Positions 8,310 to 17,004 of a stretch of 64,000 nt of DNA are shown here, piece after piece. Origin of the DNA: Flaviflexus huanghaiensis (GTDB lineage Bacteria; Actinomycetota; Actinomycetes; Actinomycetales; Actinomycetaceae); NCBI RefSeq assembly GCF_014118685.1, contig NZ_JACFAK010000013.1, positions 1-64,000 of the forward strand. Direction: 5' to 3'. How positions within the stretch are numbered: the first letter of the stretch is position 1; the number at the start of each line of letters is the position of its first letter. The notes beneath the pieces were generated by a model, which worked only from the letters and a program-made list of their open reading frames with translations, ran no database searches and had not been told where the DNA came from. Position numbers and translations under genes: made by a program.

Positions 8310-9988
8310 TCGCCGAGGTTCGCATCGAGAACCTCGGCGTCATCGAAGAGGCTGCCATCTCCTTCGCGCCGAATCTCACGGCCATCACCGGAGAAACCGG
8401 GGCAGGTAAAACAATGCTCCTGACGTCCCTCGGATTGCTCCTCGGCGCTCAAGCAGATGCGAGCAAGGTGCGCCGCGGAGCCGACCGGGTCCTCGTGGAA
8501 GGCATCTTCGATGTCCCCAGTGGCAGTGATGTCGTGAGGGAGGCGACCGACACAGGGGCCGAGCTGGATACGGAGAACGGCAGAACAGAAATCCCCGTCG
8601 CACGTCAGGTTCCTCAGGAAGGGCGCTCGCGGTGTTTTCTTGGCGGGCGTAGCGTGCCACGCTCTGTGCTCGACAGTATCGGCGGGCGTCTCGTCACGAT
8701 CCATGGCCAGTCCGAGCAGATGAGGCTCCGCACCGCAGCGGCCCAGCTTCAGGCCCTTGACAGTGCCGGTGGAACGGCGACGAAAACCGCGCTCGAAGCC
8801 TATAGCACGGCGTGGCGTGCGTACCGGACGGCACTGGCGGAGATGGAGCAGTTCCGCGCCGACGCGAGGGACATGGCGTCGCGCAGACTTGCGTTGACCG
8901 CGCTCGTCGATGCTGTTGACGAGGTTGAGCCCGAGAAGGGCGAAGAAGATGACCTGAAGTTACGAATCGAACGGCTCGATTCGATCGAAGAGACCCGCAG
9001 CGGTCTCCGCAGCGCATTGGGCGCCCTCTCTGGCGACGGGGAGATGGTGATGGGCGCTGCCGATCTTCTTGGACGGGCGGCGGTTGGCTTGGCTGGGCTC
9101 AAGGAGCCCGGTGCGGCCGAGGCGAGCGCTCGAGCCGCGGTCGCTGAGGCCGAGGCGAGGGATCTCATCTCCGCGGTCGGGACGATGCTGGCTGGGCTTG
9201 AGACCGACGAGGATCTGAACGCGCTCCACGCCCGCAGAGCCCAGCTACGGTCGCTCTCGAGGAAGCTCGGGATGGACATCGACAACGCAATCGACGAGGC
9301 GCAACGCGCGCGAACCATGCTCGCCGCCTTCGACGATCCCCAGGCCCGGGCGGCCGAACTGGAAGCTGCAGTCGAGCAGACAACAGCCGAAGTCGAGCAA
9401 CGCGCGAACGCCCTCCACGAGGCGCGCACCATCGCTGCCAGCACCCTGGCGAACGAAGTCAACGGAGAGCTCGCTCAGCTTGCGCTTGGCCGCGCAGAAA
9501 TCTCCATCGATGTTGAGAAGGTCGAGCCGAAGGGGGACGGTGCAGACAGGGTAACGTTCATGTTCCGACCAGACCCCCACGCCACATCCGTTCCGCTATC
9601 GACGTCAGCGTCGGGTGGCGAGCTGTCCCGCATCATGCTCGCCATCGAGCTTGTTCTGTCGAGGTCTGCCCCCGACGTGCCACCGACCTTTGTTTTTGAC
9701 GAAATCGATGCCGGCGTGGGCGGGGAAGCGGCGAAGGCCATCGGTGCCCGTCTTGCCGCACTGGCCGAGCATGCCCAGGTGATTGTTGTCACCCACCTCG
9801 CCCAGGTTGCCTCGTGGGCGGACCGGCAGATCGTTGTCGTTCGCGGCGAGACCGCGACAGAAGTGCGTTCTGTCGCGGATTCGGACCGGGTGACAGAGCT
9901 TGCACGGATGCTATCGGGCTCTGCCGACCTCGACTCTGCACGTCGACATGCCGCTGATCTCCTTTCGCAGTCGACCGTGGGACGATAG
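8306..9988 (+). CDS. recN: DNA repair protein RecN
   Basis: SMC-like ATPase for double-strand break repair, 560 residues. Walker A GETGAGKT is at residues 29-36, the ABC signature is STSASGGELSRIMLA and Walker B with the D-loop is FVFDEIDAGVGG, followed by the switch histidine in VVTHLAQVASWAD. The long central section is charged coiled coil. The start is set at GTG 8306, which overlaps the nadK stop (GTGA) and gives MIAEVRIENLGVI, the usual RecN N-terminus; an upstream GTG at 8285 would add seven residues not seen in the family. Confidence 0.93.
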   Translation: MIAEVRIENLGVIEEAAISFAPNLTAITGETGAGKTMLLTSLGLLLGAQADASKVRRGADRVLVEGIFDVPSGSDVVREATDTGAELDTENGRTEIPVARQVPQEGRSRCFLGGRSVPRSVLDSIGGRLVTIHGQSEQMRLRTAAAQLQALDSAGGTATKTALEAYSTAWRAYRTALAEMEQFRADARDMASRRLALTALVDAVDEVEPEKGEEDDLKLRIERLDSIEETRSGLRSALGALSGDGEMVMGAADLLGRAAVGLAGLKEPGAAEASARAAVAEAEARDLISAVGTMLAGLETDEDLNALHARRAQLRSLSRKLGMDIDNAIDEAQRARTMLAAFDDPQARAAELEAAVEQTTAEVEQRANALHEARTIAASTLANEVNGELAQLALGRAEISIDVEKVEPKGDGADRVTFMFRPDPHATSVPLSTSASGGELSRIMLAIELVLSRSAPDVPPTFVFDEIDAGVGGEAAKAIGARLAALAEHAQVIVVTHLAQVASWADRQIVVVRGETATEVRSVADSDRVTELARMLSGSADLDSARRHAADLLSQSTVGR

Positions 9989-9992
9989 AGAC

Positions 9993-11174
9993 GTGACCTG
10001 GAAGTTCCGCCGTCGACCCGCCCCCGCCGAACCTGATGTTCTCGGCGGCCATGTGCGCATCGATTCGCGCACGAAGAACCTGACGAAACGGCTGGCGGCT
10101 GGTGACGTCGCCGTCATCGACCATGAGGATCTTGACCGCGTGTCGGCCGAGGCACTCGTCGCATGCCAGCCCGTTGTCGTTCTCAACGCCGCGAAATCGA
10201 CGTCCGGGCGCTATCCAAACATGGGGCCGGGGATTTTGCTCGACGCAGGCATCCCCCTCATCGATGACCTCGGTTCGCAAATTATGGACGTCCGCGAGGG
10301 GGACGCAGTCCGGGTCGATGGGTCCGGCGCAGTCTATCGGGGCGACGACCTCATCGCCGAAGGCGAATGGCAAACGCAGGAACTGAACGCGGAAAAGATG
10401 GAGGCCGCGCGGGCAGGGATATCGGTGCAACTGTCGGCCTTCGCTCACAACACGATGTCCTACCTCGAGCGGGAGCAGGACCTCATCCTCAACTCCGTCG
10501 GAATCCCGTCCGTCCGCACGGATTTTGACGGTCGCCAGGTGCTCATCGTTGTCCGCGGATACCACTACAAGGATGACCTGCAGTCGTTGCGCTCCTACAT
10601 TCGCGACTACCGGCCCGTTCTTGTCGGAGTCGACGGGGGAGCGGATGCGATACTCGAGCTCGGAATGCGGCCCGATGTCATCGTCGGCGACATGGACTCC
10701 GTTTCGGATGGGGCACTCAACTCAGGTGCGGAAGTCATTGTCCACGCGTACCGCGACGGCCGCGCCCCCGGGGTTAAGAGAGTTGAAGAGCTCGGAGTGC
10801 CCTACATCGTGTTCCCCATGACGGGAACGAGTGAGGATGCTGCCATGATCCTCGCAGACTCAAAAGGTGCCCAGCTCATTGTCGCTGTCGGCACCCATTC
10901 CTCTCTCATCGAATTCCTCGACAAGGGACGCGAAGGCATGGCGTCGACGTTCCTCACCCGGCTCAAAGTGGGGGGCCGCCTCATCGACGCAAAAGGCGCG
11001 TCCCAGCTCTATCAGTCCCGCATCTCCACCTGGCAGCTCCTTGCTCTCGTCATCGCGGGCGTTCTCGCTATGGCGGCAGCCCTGACGACCACCGACGTCG
11101 GACAAACCGCGCTCGGGCTCACGCAGGCCTGGTTCTTCGACATCGGGAACTGGTTCGCAAACCTGTTCCGCTGA
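9993..11174 (+). CDS. steA: Cytokinetic ring protein SteA
   Basis: Membrane-anchored protein of 393 residues, the same length as M. tuberculosis Rv1697. The middle contains a thiamin-pyrophosphokinase-like fold signature (VGVDGGADAILELG then VIVGDMDSVSDGAL). A single membrane helix lies near residue 345 (TWQLLALVIAGVLAMAAAL), followed by a short tail. In corynebacteria SteA and SteB interact, localise to the septum and influence RipA-type peptidoglycan hydrolase activity. The start is GTG 9993, just after recN; the longer open frame upstream lies inside recN. Confidence 0.88.
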   Translation: MTWKFRRRPAPAEPDVLGGHVRIDSRTKNLTKRLAAGDVAVIDHEDLDRVSAEALVACQPVVVLNAAKSTSGRYPNMGPGILLDAGIPLIDDLGSQIMDVREGDAVRVDGSGAVYRGDDLIAEGEWQTQELNAEKMEAARAGISVQLSAFAHNTMSYLEREQDLILNSVGIPSVRTDFDGRQVLIVVRGYHYKDDLQSLRSYIRDYRPVLVGVDGGADAILELGMRPDVIVGDMDSVSDGALNSGAEVIVHAYRDGRAPGVKRVEELGVPYIVFPMTGTSEDAAMILADSKGAQLIVAVGTHSSLIEFLDKGREGMASTFLTRLKVGGRLIDAKGASQLYQSRISTWQLLALVIAGVLAMAAALTTTDVGQTALGLTQAWFFDIGNWFANLFR

Positions 11175-11187
11175 GTGAAAGCACATC

Positions 11188-12195
11188 ATGGTTGATTTCC
11201 GTTACCACCTCGTCTCCCTCATCGCTGTCTTCATGGCGCTCGCGATCGGGATCGTTCTCGGTGCCGGGCCGCTACAGAACTCCATCGGCTCCGCGCTCAA
11301 CGACCAGGTCGAATCGCTACGGCAGTCGAGGGACGATGCCCGCATCGTCGCCCAAGACGCGGAAAGCCGTTCCGCGGCCTACCGGGAGGGCCTGGAATCC
11401 CTCGCCCCCGACATGGTGGCTAGCACCCTCGACGGTCAGACAGTTGTCGTCGTGACGCTACCCGGCACAGAAGATTCTGTGCGCGAGACGCAGGTCGCCA
11501 CACTCACCGCCGCCGGGGCGACCGTCACGGGAACGGTTGCACTGACGGAGAATATGTTCTCGGCAGAGCGCGCCGCTTACCGCAATGCACTCGCTGGCCA
11601 GCTCGGTAGCTATGTAGAGCCCGCCGACAGTCCGCTGGGAACTCTCGCTCGCGGCCTGGACTATATCGTGACGACCGCTGCGAGCGACGCTGGCGCGGCG
11701 ACGCTCGCCGAGCTCTACCAGTCAGAGGACACCGCTCTTATCGAGGTGACCGATACTCTCACCGGCCCGGCGACCGCGATCCTCGTCATTGGCCCGGCTG
11801 AGGAGGAGGTCGTCGAAGAAACGGAGCCGCCGGACGATACGAACATGGCGAACACAATCGAAGTGCTCAGCTCTCTTAAGACCCCGATGGTGTTGACGGC
11901 AAAGGGTGGGGAGGGGACCCTGCTTGAGGCAATACGAGATGGCGGGCTTCCCATATCAACGGTCGACTCCCCTGAGGACGCGACCGCGCTCATCAATATC
12001 CCGTTCGCCCTCACACAGGAGCTGACAGGTAGCACTGTGAACTGGGGAATCGCGCCGTCAGCCGACAGGGTTCTTGGTACCTCAGCGCCGATCGAACTCG
12101 CAGGACCAGCGCCCGGTGACGGTACATCACAGGAAGGCGACGGGACAGGCGGGGAAGACCCGACGGACGGGGCTGATCAGACGGCCGTCCCGTGA
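11188..12195 (+). CDS. steB: SteB / MctB-family membrane protein
   Basis: Protein of 335 residues with an N-terminal membrane anchor in the family-typical MVDFRYHLVSLIAVFMALAI, a coiled-coil stretch (residues about 30-75) and a large extracytoplasmic part. It ends in a Gly/Asp/Glu-rich low-complexity tail (about 30 residues). The homologue Rv1698 (MctB) has been linked to copper export, while corynebacterial SteB partners SteA at the septum. The adjacency 13 nt after steA supports the SteB role; the copper role cannot be judged here. Confidence 0.85.
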   Translation: MVDFRYHLVSLIAVFMALAIGIVLGAGPLQNSIGSALNDQVESLRQSRDDARIVAQDAESRSAAYREGLESLAPDMVASTLDGQTVVVVTLPGTEDSVRETQVATLTAAGATVTGTVALTENMFSAERAAYRNALAGQLGSYVEPADSPLGTLARGLDYIVTTAASDAGAATLAELYQSEDTALIEVTDTLTGPATAILVIGPAEEEVVEETEPPDDTNMANTIEVLSSLKTPMVLTAKGGEGTLLEAIRDGGLPISTVDSPEDATALINIPFALTQELTGSTVNWGIAPSADRVLGTSAPIELAGPAPGDGTSQEGDGTGGEDPTDGADQTAVP

Positions 12196-12956
12196 CAGCA
12201 CGTGCGGGTGCGACCAGTTTCCTTGTGAGCCGTATCCCGGTGCCGCGAGGACGGTTCTGGGAGCGAACGAACCATGAGGGAAAGACCGTCAGCCTCGTGG
12301 GAGGTCTTATGGCCGCCGCTGGCGCTGTCACCGGTTCCCTATGTGCCCCAGCCCCCGTCCGCAACGCGGCTCTTATCGCCGGCTCCGCTGGGGCCGTGGC
12401 AGGTTTCATCGATGACCACGGCGAGTCACGACTGCCCGCAGCGAAGGGGCTCGCTGGACATCTTAAGCTCCTCGGCGAGGGTCGGGTCTCGACCGGCGTC
12501 GTGAAGATCGCAGTCATCGGTGCCGGTGCCGGTCTAGCGGCATCTCTCCTTTCTCGCCGTCCGAGGGATGTCGCGGTCCGAGCAGTTGGTATCGCCGCCA
12601 CCGCCAATCTCATCAATCTTCTCGACCTGCGCCCGGGCCGAGCGCACAAAGCCGTTGCCCTCGGATCGGCGCTTGTCACTCCCGGTGGTTCTCCGCAGCT
12701 CACTGCGGCGCTTCTTGGCGCAGTAGCGGGGACAGTGCGCGACGATCTGGCTCGAGAGACGATGCTTGGGGACCTGGGTGCGAACGCTCTGGGAGCCGTG
12801 CTCGGGACGGCTCTCACGGCTCATCCTTCACGGCTCGTTCGGACGCTTGGGGCGGGTGCGGCGGTCGGGCTTGTGCTTGTCTCCGAGAAGGTGTCGTTCT
12901 CCCGGGTTATTGACACGAACCCAGTTCTGAGAGCAATCGACGGCTGGGGCCGGTAG
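12192..12956 (+). CDS. Degenerate GT4 (MraY/WecA-like) membrane protein
   Basis: Polytopic protein of 254 residues. It keeps three hallmarks of the MraY/WecA polyprenyl-phosphate sugar-phosphate transferases: the DD pair (GFIDDHGES), the Mg2+-site region NLINLLDLRPGRA (in place of the usual NxxNLLDGLDG), and MLGDLGANALGAVLG (in place of MGDTGSLALG). It is about 80-100 residues shorter than typical MraY/WecA and lacks the conserved basic C-terminal loop I would expect. The GTG overlaps the steB stop (GTGA). It may be a divergent lipid-linked glycan initiator or a non-catalytic homologue. Confidence 0.7.
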   Translation: MTARAGATSFLVSRIPVPRGRFWERTNHEGKTVSLVGGLMAAAGAVTGSLCAPAPVRNAALIAGSAGAVAGFIDDHGESRLPAAKGLAGHLKLLGEGRVSTGVVKIAVIGAGAGLAASLLSRRPRDVAVRAVGIAATANLINLLDLRPGRAHKAVALGSALVTPGGSPQLTAALLGAVAGTVRDDLARETMLGDLGANALGAVLGTALTAHPSRLVRTLGAGAAVGLVLVSEKVSFSRVIDTNPVLRAIDGWGR

Positions 12957-14543
12957 GTGTCGACACGATCGCTGATGGCGTCGGCTGCGGGAGCAGCGGG
13001 CGTCATCGCCATCCTCACCCTCCTGTCCCGCATCGTCGGTTTCGGCCGAACCGTCGCCGAATCGTGGGTGCTCGGCGCGACTCCTGTCGCCGATGCGTAC
13101 TCGACAGCCAACAATGTTCCGAACGTTCTCTTCGAAGTCGCAGCGGGCGGAGCGCTCGCCGGCGTCGTTGTCCCTCTCCTCTCCCGTTGCATTGCACGTG
13201 GCGATAAGGATGAGGCGAACCGGACCGCGAGCGCACTGCTGACGTGGGTGCTAGCAGTCGGGCTCCCCATCGCACTCCTTGTCGTCGTGGCGGCTGAACC
13301 GATCGCGCAGGGGCTCCTGACGAGCCGTGATGAGACGGTCGTCGGCACCGCAGCGGTGCTGCTCCGTATCTTCGCGGTCCAGGTTCCTCTGTACGGGTTG
13401 TCCGTCGTGTTCAGCGGAATCCTCCAGGCGCACCACCGTTTCGTCCTCCCCGCGCTTGCCCCCATGCTGTCCTCGGTCGTCGTCATCGGTGCATTTGCTT
13501 TGTTCTGGCTGAACGGAGGGGCGGGCGAGCCGGACCCCGCGAGCGTGCCGACACGTGCCCTCATGTGGCTCGGATGGGGGACGACAGGCGGGGTTGTCGC
13601 CTTCTCTCTCCCACAGCTCATTCCGGTCCTCCGTCTCGTCTCTCTTCGTCCCACATTCCGTTTTCCCGATGGAGTGGGACGGCAGGCGCTTTCGATGACA
13701 TCGGCGGGGTTCGGCGGCCTGCTTGCGCAACAGACGGCAATTGTTCTCGTCATGCTCGTTGCGAACAATATCGGTGGGGAAGGCTCGTACCCGATTTTCC
13801 GGTACGCGCTTGCGCTGTATTTCCTTCCCTACGCCATTCTTGCTGTCCCCATCGCCACAGCCCTGTTCCCCCGGATCTCGAAGCGCGCAGCCGTCCCCGG
13901 TCGGGTCGGACTGCCCGGCCTTGTCGCTGGTTCCATCCGACTCATCGTCACTGTGTCTGCGATCGGAGCCTGCGCCCTTATCGCTGTCGCACCAGCAGCG
14001 CAGGAGCTTTTCACGGTCGTGTACGACATGCCGGAGCTCGGCGACGTCGTCTCGGTCCTCGCGCTCGGTGTCGTCGGATTTTCGCTCCTCTACCACACGT
14101 CGCGGGTGCTCTATGCGGTGGACTGCCCTGGGTGGGCGCTTCGAGTGAGTCTCCTTGGCTGGGGCGTGGCCGGGCTTGGTGTGCTCGTCGCAGTGCCAGT
14201 CGCAGGTGGCCGGCAGACGACTCTTCTCATCCTCGCGGCGGCCGTGGCGGTCGGAATGACGATGGCGGGTATCGCCGGGGTCGCGGCGGTGAGGCACATG
14301 GTGGGGCCGGCCGTGACCGATGGACTACCGCGCACTGTCGTCCTCATCGTCGCCATCACGTCTGTCTCGGCGTTTTTTGGGCGCCTGGCCTGCGATTTTA
14401 TCCTAGGCTTGTCGGAGGGCATTCTCCCGGCGATCGGGGGAGGGGCTGCGGGTGCAGTCGTCGCGGCCGCGGTGCCCGTCGCTGTGGCCTATCGTGCCGA
14501 TCCGACGACATGGCGGGTCGGCGCCTGGTCCGACCACAAGTGA
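12957..14543 (+). CDS. MurJ/MviN-like lipid II flippase family protein
   Basis: Protein of 528 residues with about 14 hydrophobic segments, belonging to the MOP exporter superfamily. The N-terminus (LSRIVGFGRTVAESWVLGAT, then DAYSTANNVPNVLFEVAAGG) is characteristic of MurJ, which flips undecaprenyl-PP-linked peptidoglycan precursors outward. It starts with GTG immediately after the GT4-like stop. Actinobacteria often carry another MviN protein with a cytoplasmic kinase-like tail elsewhere; this copy has no such tail. Its setting between GT4-like and GT1 genes suggests either the main MurJ or a dedicated flippase. Confidence 0.85.
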   Translation: MSTRSLMASAAGAAGVIAILTLLSRIVGFGRTVAESWVLGATPVADAYSTANNVPNVLFEVAAGGALAGVVVPLLSRCIARGDKDEANRTASALLTWVLAVGLPIALLVVVAAEPIAQGLLTSRDETVVGTAAVLLRIFAVQVPLYGLSVVFSGILQAHHRFVLPALAPMLSSVVVIGAFALFWLNGGAGEPDPASVPTRALMWLGWGTTGGVVAFSLPQLIPVLRLVSLRPTFRFPDGVGRQALSMTSAGFGGLLAQQTAIVLVMLVANNIGGEGSYPIFRYALALYFLPYAILAVPIATALFPRISKRAAVPGRVGLPGLVAGSIRLIVTVSAIGACALIAVAPAAQELFTVVYDMPELGDVVSVLALGVVGFSLLYHTSRVLYAVDCPGWALRVSLLGWGVAGLGVLVAVPVAGGRQTTLLILAAAVAVGMTMAGIAGVAAVRHMVGPAVTDGLPRTVVLIVAITSVSAFFGRLACDFILGLSEGILPAIGGGAAGAVVAAAVPVAVAYRADPTTWRVGAWSDHK

Positions 14544-14552
14544 GGGTCCGCC

Positions 14553-15671
14553 GTGAACATCGTCCAGGTCATGCTGTCAGGGGATGGCGCCATGGCGAAC
14601 CATGTCGCGCGGCTGGCCCGTCACCTGCGGCTCGCCGGACACGACGTGCTCGTTGTAGCTAATTCCGATGTCATTGCGAATCACGATGTCGGGGACGCAA
14701 TCGACATCCCAGCCAGGCGTTCGGGTACACAGCTTCGTTTACTCAAGCGACTCGTCCGCAACTCGGACGTCGTTCACGCGCACGGGCGTAGCGGAGGGCT
14801 GCTCGCGGCCACCCTGCTGACCGAGCGTCATCGCCCCGCATTCGTCGTCACCTGGCATGCGAAGCCTGAAATGGGACTGCTTCTCGGTCAGTCTGCCGAG
14901 TCGTTCGGCGTCCGTCTTGCCGACGCGGTGGCGGTGACCTCACCCGACCTCATCGATCTTGTGAAGAAGGCGGGCGCGAAGCGTCCGTGGCTGTCGTTTG
15001 TGCCGAGCCCACGGGTGCCTGAACTATTGCGGACACCGCGGCTGTCGCCCGAGGAGCGGGCCGGGTTACGTCATGAGCTGTTTGCCACGTTGCCCGAGGT
15101 CGCAAGCCCTGGACATGACCTTGACCCGATGCGGCCGATCGTGCTCACCGTATCTTCCCTCATTCCTCGCAAGAATGTCCTCACCGCGCTTGAGGCGGCG
15201 ACAGCGATGCGTGACGAGATCACGTGGGTGCTCGTCGGTCGCGGCGACATGTCCATCGATGACCAGTTGCGCCTGGGCGCGATTTCATCGCGAGCACCGC
15301 TCGTCCTCGCGGGTGAACGCGGGGATGTCGACCGCTGGCTCGCCGCCGCCGATGCGTTCGCGCTACCGTCCGTGTGGGAATCGCGGCCTCTCGCTGTGCA
15401 GGAGGCGATGGCAGCGGGCGTGCCTGTTGTCGCAACACGCACCGGCGGTATTCCGGAGTTACTCGATGGCGCCGGCCTCCTCTTTGAACTCGACGATGTC
15501 GCTGGCATGGTCGGCGCAGTCCGGCGCGTTCTTGACGACCCGCCCTACGCGCAGAGACTGACCGAGGTTGCGCGTGACCGCATTGGCGAACAGATGCAAT
15601 ACCCGGAAATCGCGCAACTGTGGGCCCGGCGTTACGAGATGCTCGTCGCCGCCCGGCAAAAAGAAGGGTAG
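14553..15671 (+). CDS. GT1/GT4-fold glycosyltransferase (GT-B)
   Basis: Retaining GT-B glycosyltransferase of 372 residues. The N-terminal acceptor domain starts MNIVQVMLSGDGAMANHVAR. The C-terminal nucleotide-sugar domain contains VSSLIPRKNVLTALEA and the canonical E-x7-E motif in WESRPLAVQEAMAAG, followed by TRTGGIPELL. No signal peptide or membrane helix is visible, so it acts on the cytoplasmic face. It starts with GTG 9 nt after the flippase stop and ends the operon. The sugar and acceptor are unknown. Confidence 0.85.
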   Translation: MNIVQVMLSGDGAMANHVARLARHLRLAGHDVLVVANSDVIANHDVGDAIDIPARRSGTQLRLLKRLVRNSDVVHAHGRSGGLLAATLLTERHRPAFVVTWHAKPEMGLLLGQSAESFGVRLADAVAVTSPDLIDLVKKAGAKRPWLSFVPSPRVPELLRTPRLSPEERAGLRHELFATLPEVASPGHDLDPMRPIVLTVSSLIPRKNVLTALEAATAMRDEITWVLVGRGDMSIDDQLRLGAISSRAPLVLAGERGDVDRWLAAADAFALPSVWESRPLAVQEAMAAGVPVVATRTGGIPELLDGAGLLFELDDVAGMVGAVRRVLDDPPYAQRLTEVARDRIGEQMQYPEIAQLWARRYEMLVAARQKEG

Positions 15672-15725
15672 CGACCAGCGCCATTTCCTGCGGGACAGGG
15701 CGGCGTAGACCGTGCCGCTGGACGG

Positions 15726-15731
15726 TAGTGT
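15726..15731 (+). promoter_or_regulatory. Candidate -10 box of the NUDIX gene
   Basis: TAGTGT lies 30 nt before the ATG at 15762; GAGGAGG at 15751-15757 is the ribosome-binding site, so this mRNA has a leader. Confidence 0.4.
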
Positions 15732-15761
15732 TCGATACGGACCTATCCACGAGGAGGAACA

Positions 15762-16370
15762 ATGATTGACCGCAAGCACGCGGGCCATACCCTTCATCAC
15801 CGGGAAACGATCTACGAGGGCAAAGTCTTTTCCTTCGTGTCGGACGACATCACTCTCGACGGACAGGACACGTCGATTAGGCGGGAATACATCGCCCACC
15901 CGGGTGCTGTTGCCATCGTTCCCATTCGCATGAGGGAGCGCCCAGAGGTACTCCTCGTGTCGCAATACCGTCACCCGGTCGGCGCCGTCCTATGGGAGAT
16001 TCCCGCCGGTCTGCTCGACAAGGGCGGCGAAGATCCGCTGGAGGCGGCGAAGCGCGAACTTGCCGAAGAGGCGGGACTGGATGCGGCGACGTGGCATGTG
16101 CTTGTCGACCTCTTCTCCTCACCGGGCTGCTTGTCGGAAAGCCTGCGAGTCTACCTGGCTCGCGATGTCCGAGAGACAGACCTTGTCTATGAAAGGACGG
16201 AAGAGGAGGCCGATATGAAGCACGCATGGGTGCCGCTTGAGGAGGCGGTGCGGCTTGTTCATGCCGGATCCATCCACAACGCCACGACGATCACCGGCAT
16301 TCTCTCAACGGCGTCGGTGCTGGCCGGGCACGGTGCGGTCCGTAACCCCGAGGCTCACTGGATGCGGTGA
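15762..16370 (+). CDS. NUDIX hydrolase (ADP-ribose pyrophosphatase type)
   Basis: Hydrolyses a nucleoside diphosphate linked to a sugar or similar group, most likely ADP-ribose. The full Nudix box (G-x5-E-x7-RE-x2-EE-x-G-hydrophobic) is visible in the segment GGEDPLEAAKRELAEEAGL at residues about 88-106, preceded by WEIPAGLLDKG. At 202 residues it matches actinobacterial ADP-ribose pyrophosphatases, and a NUDIX gene (Rv1700) also follows this region in M. tuberculosis, separated there by pyrG, which is missing here. The ATG at 15762 has a strong GAGGAGG site. Confidence 0.88.
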   Translation: MIDRKHAGHTLHHRETIYEGKVFSFVSDDITLDGQDTSIRREYIAHPGAVAIVPIRMRERPEVLLVSQYRHPVGAVLWEIPAGLLDKGGEDPLEAAKRELAEEAGLDAATWHVLVDLFSSPGCLSESLRVYLARDVRETDLVYERTEEEADMKHAWVPLEEAVRLVHAGSIHNATTITGILSTASVLAGHGAVRNPEAHWMR

Positions 16371-16402
16371 CATGTCCGCACGGCGCGAGCTCCCAGCAAG
16401 CA

Positions 16403-16966
16403 TCACACGCTGAGCGGCGTGTCAGGCGCGGGAATGAGCTCGCCCGATGGAGTAGCTTGAAACCTCACGTCTGCATTCGCGCGAGCATCCCAGCGGAGGA
16501 GGAGCTCCTGCTCCTGACGAGCCCACTCATCCCAGTGCTCACTCCAGTCGTAGGGGTCGCGCGATGCAACGCGGGTGGCCCGCAGCTTCTCGTCGGCGTC
16601 GATCCAGATCGACAAGTGTGAGCGGATCTGCCCCGCCCCGCATCCGACAACGATGATGACGGGGCGTGGCTTAAGAAGGATCGGCGGCTCTTCGGACTCC
16701 GTCCACCAGTTCCACGTCCGTGTCTCGACCGGACCGTCCCGCAGTCCCGCTACCACCCCCGCGACGCGGTCGACAGCACCAGCCAGATCGGTCCAGCCGT
16801 GTGCCCACAGCTCCACTTCGAGAAGAAGGCTGTGAAGGCCGGCTGCGTGAAGCTCGCGCGAGAGCGCCTCACCAAGAAATGTTTTGCCCGCGCCCGACAG
16901 CCCGTCGATCGTCACGACCGCGGGCCGGGGCAGTTCCGCGATGCGGTTGGTGAGAATCCTCGTCAC
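16403..16966 (-). CDS. Uridine-kinase-like P-loop protein
   Basis: Protein of 187 residues with Walker A DGLSGAGKTFLGEALS near residues 21-36 and a predicted parallel beta-sheet fold (PVIIVVGCGAGQIR). It resembles uridine kinase/PanK-like P-loop kinases common in actinobacteria, but the substrate is unknown. It is convergent with the NUDIX gene (32 nt apart) and divergent from hisF. The GTG start at 16966 has no Shine-Dalgarno site; TAGGCT sits exactly 6 nt before it, which suits a leaderless transcript. Confidence 0.72.
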   Translation of the reverse strand: MTRILTNRIAELPRPAVVTIDGLSGAGKTFLGEALSRELHAAGLHSLLLEVELWAHGWTDLAGAVDRVAGVVAGLRDGPVETRTWNWWTESEEPPILLKPRPVIIVVGCGAGQIRSHLSIWIDADEKLRATRVASRDPYDWSEHWDEWARQEQELLLRWDARANADVRFQATPSGELIPAPDTPLSV

Positions 16967-16971
16967 GCGTA

Positions 16972-16978
16972 TAGCCTA
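16972..16978. promoter_or_regulatory. Symmetric bidirectional -10 element between kinase and hisF
   Basis: The plus strand reads TAGCCTA. TAGCCT (16972-16977) is a -10 box for hisF, and the reverse strand gives TAGGCT (16978-16973), 6 nt from the GTG of the minus-strand kinase. Both fit TANNNT and overlap by five bases. Confidence 0.55.
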
Positions 16979-17004
16979 ACCTTGACCAAACAGAAGGAGC
17001 GAAG

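Noticed and set aside
12192-14543. Horizontal acquisition of the GT4-like and MurJ-like genes
   Set aside because: Base composition and codon use look like the neighbours, starts are coupled by overlap, and no mobile element is nearby.
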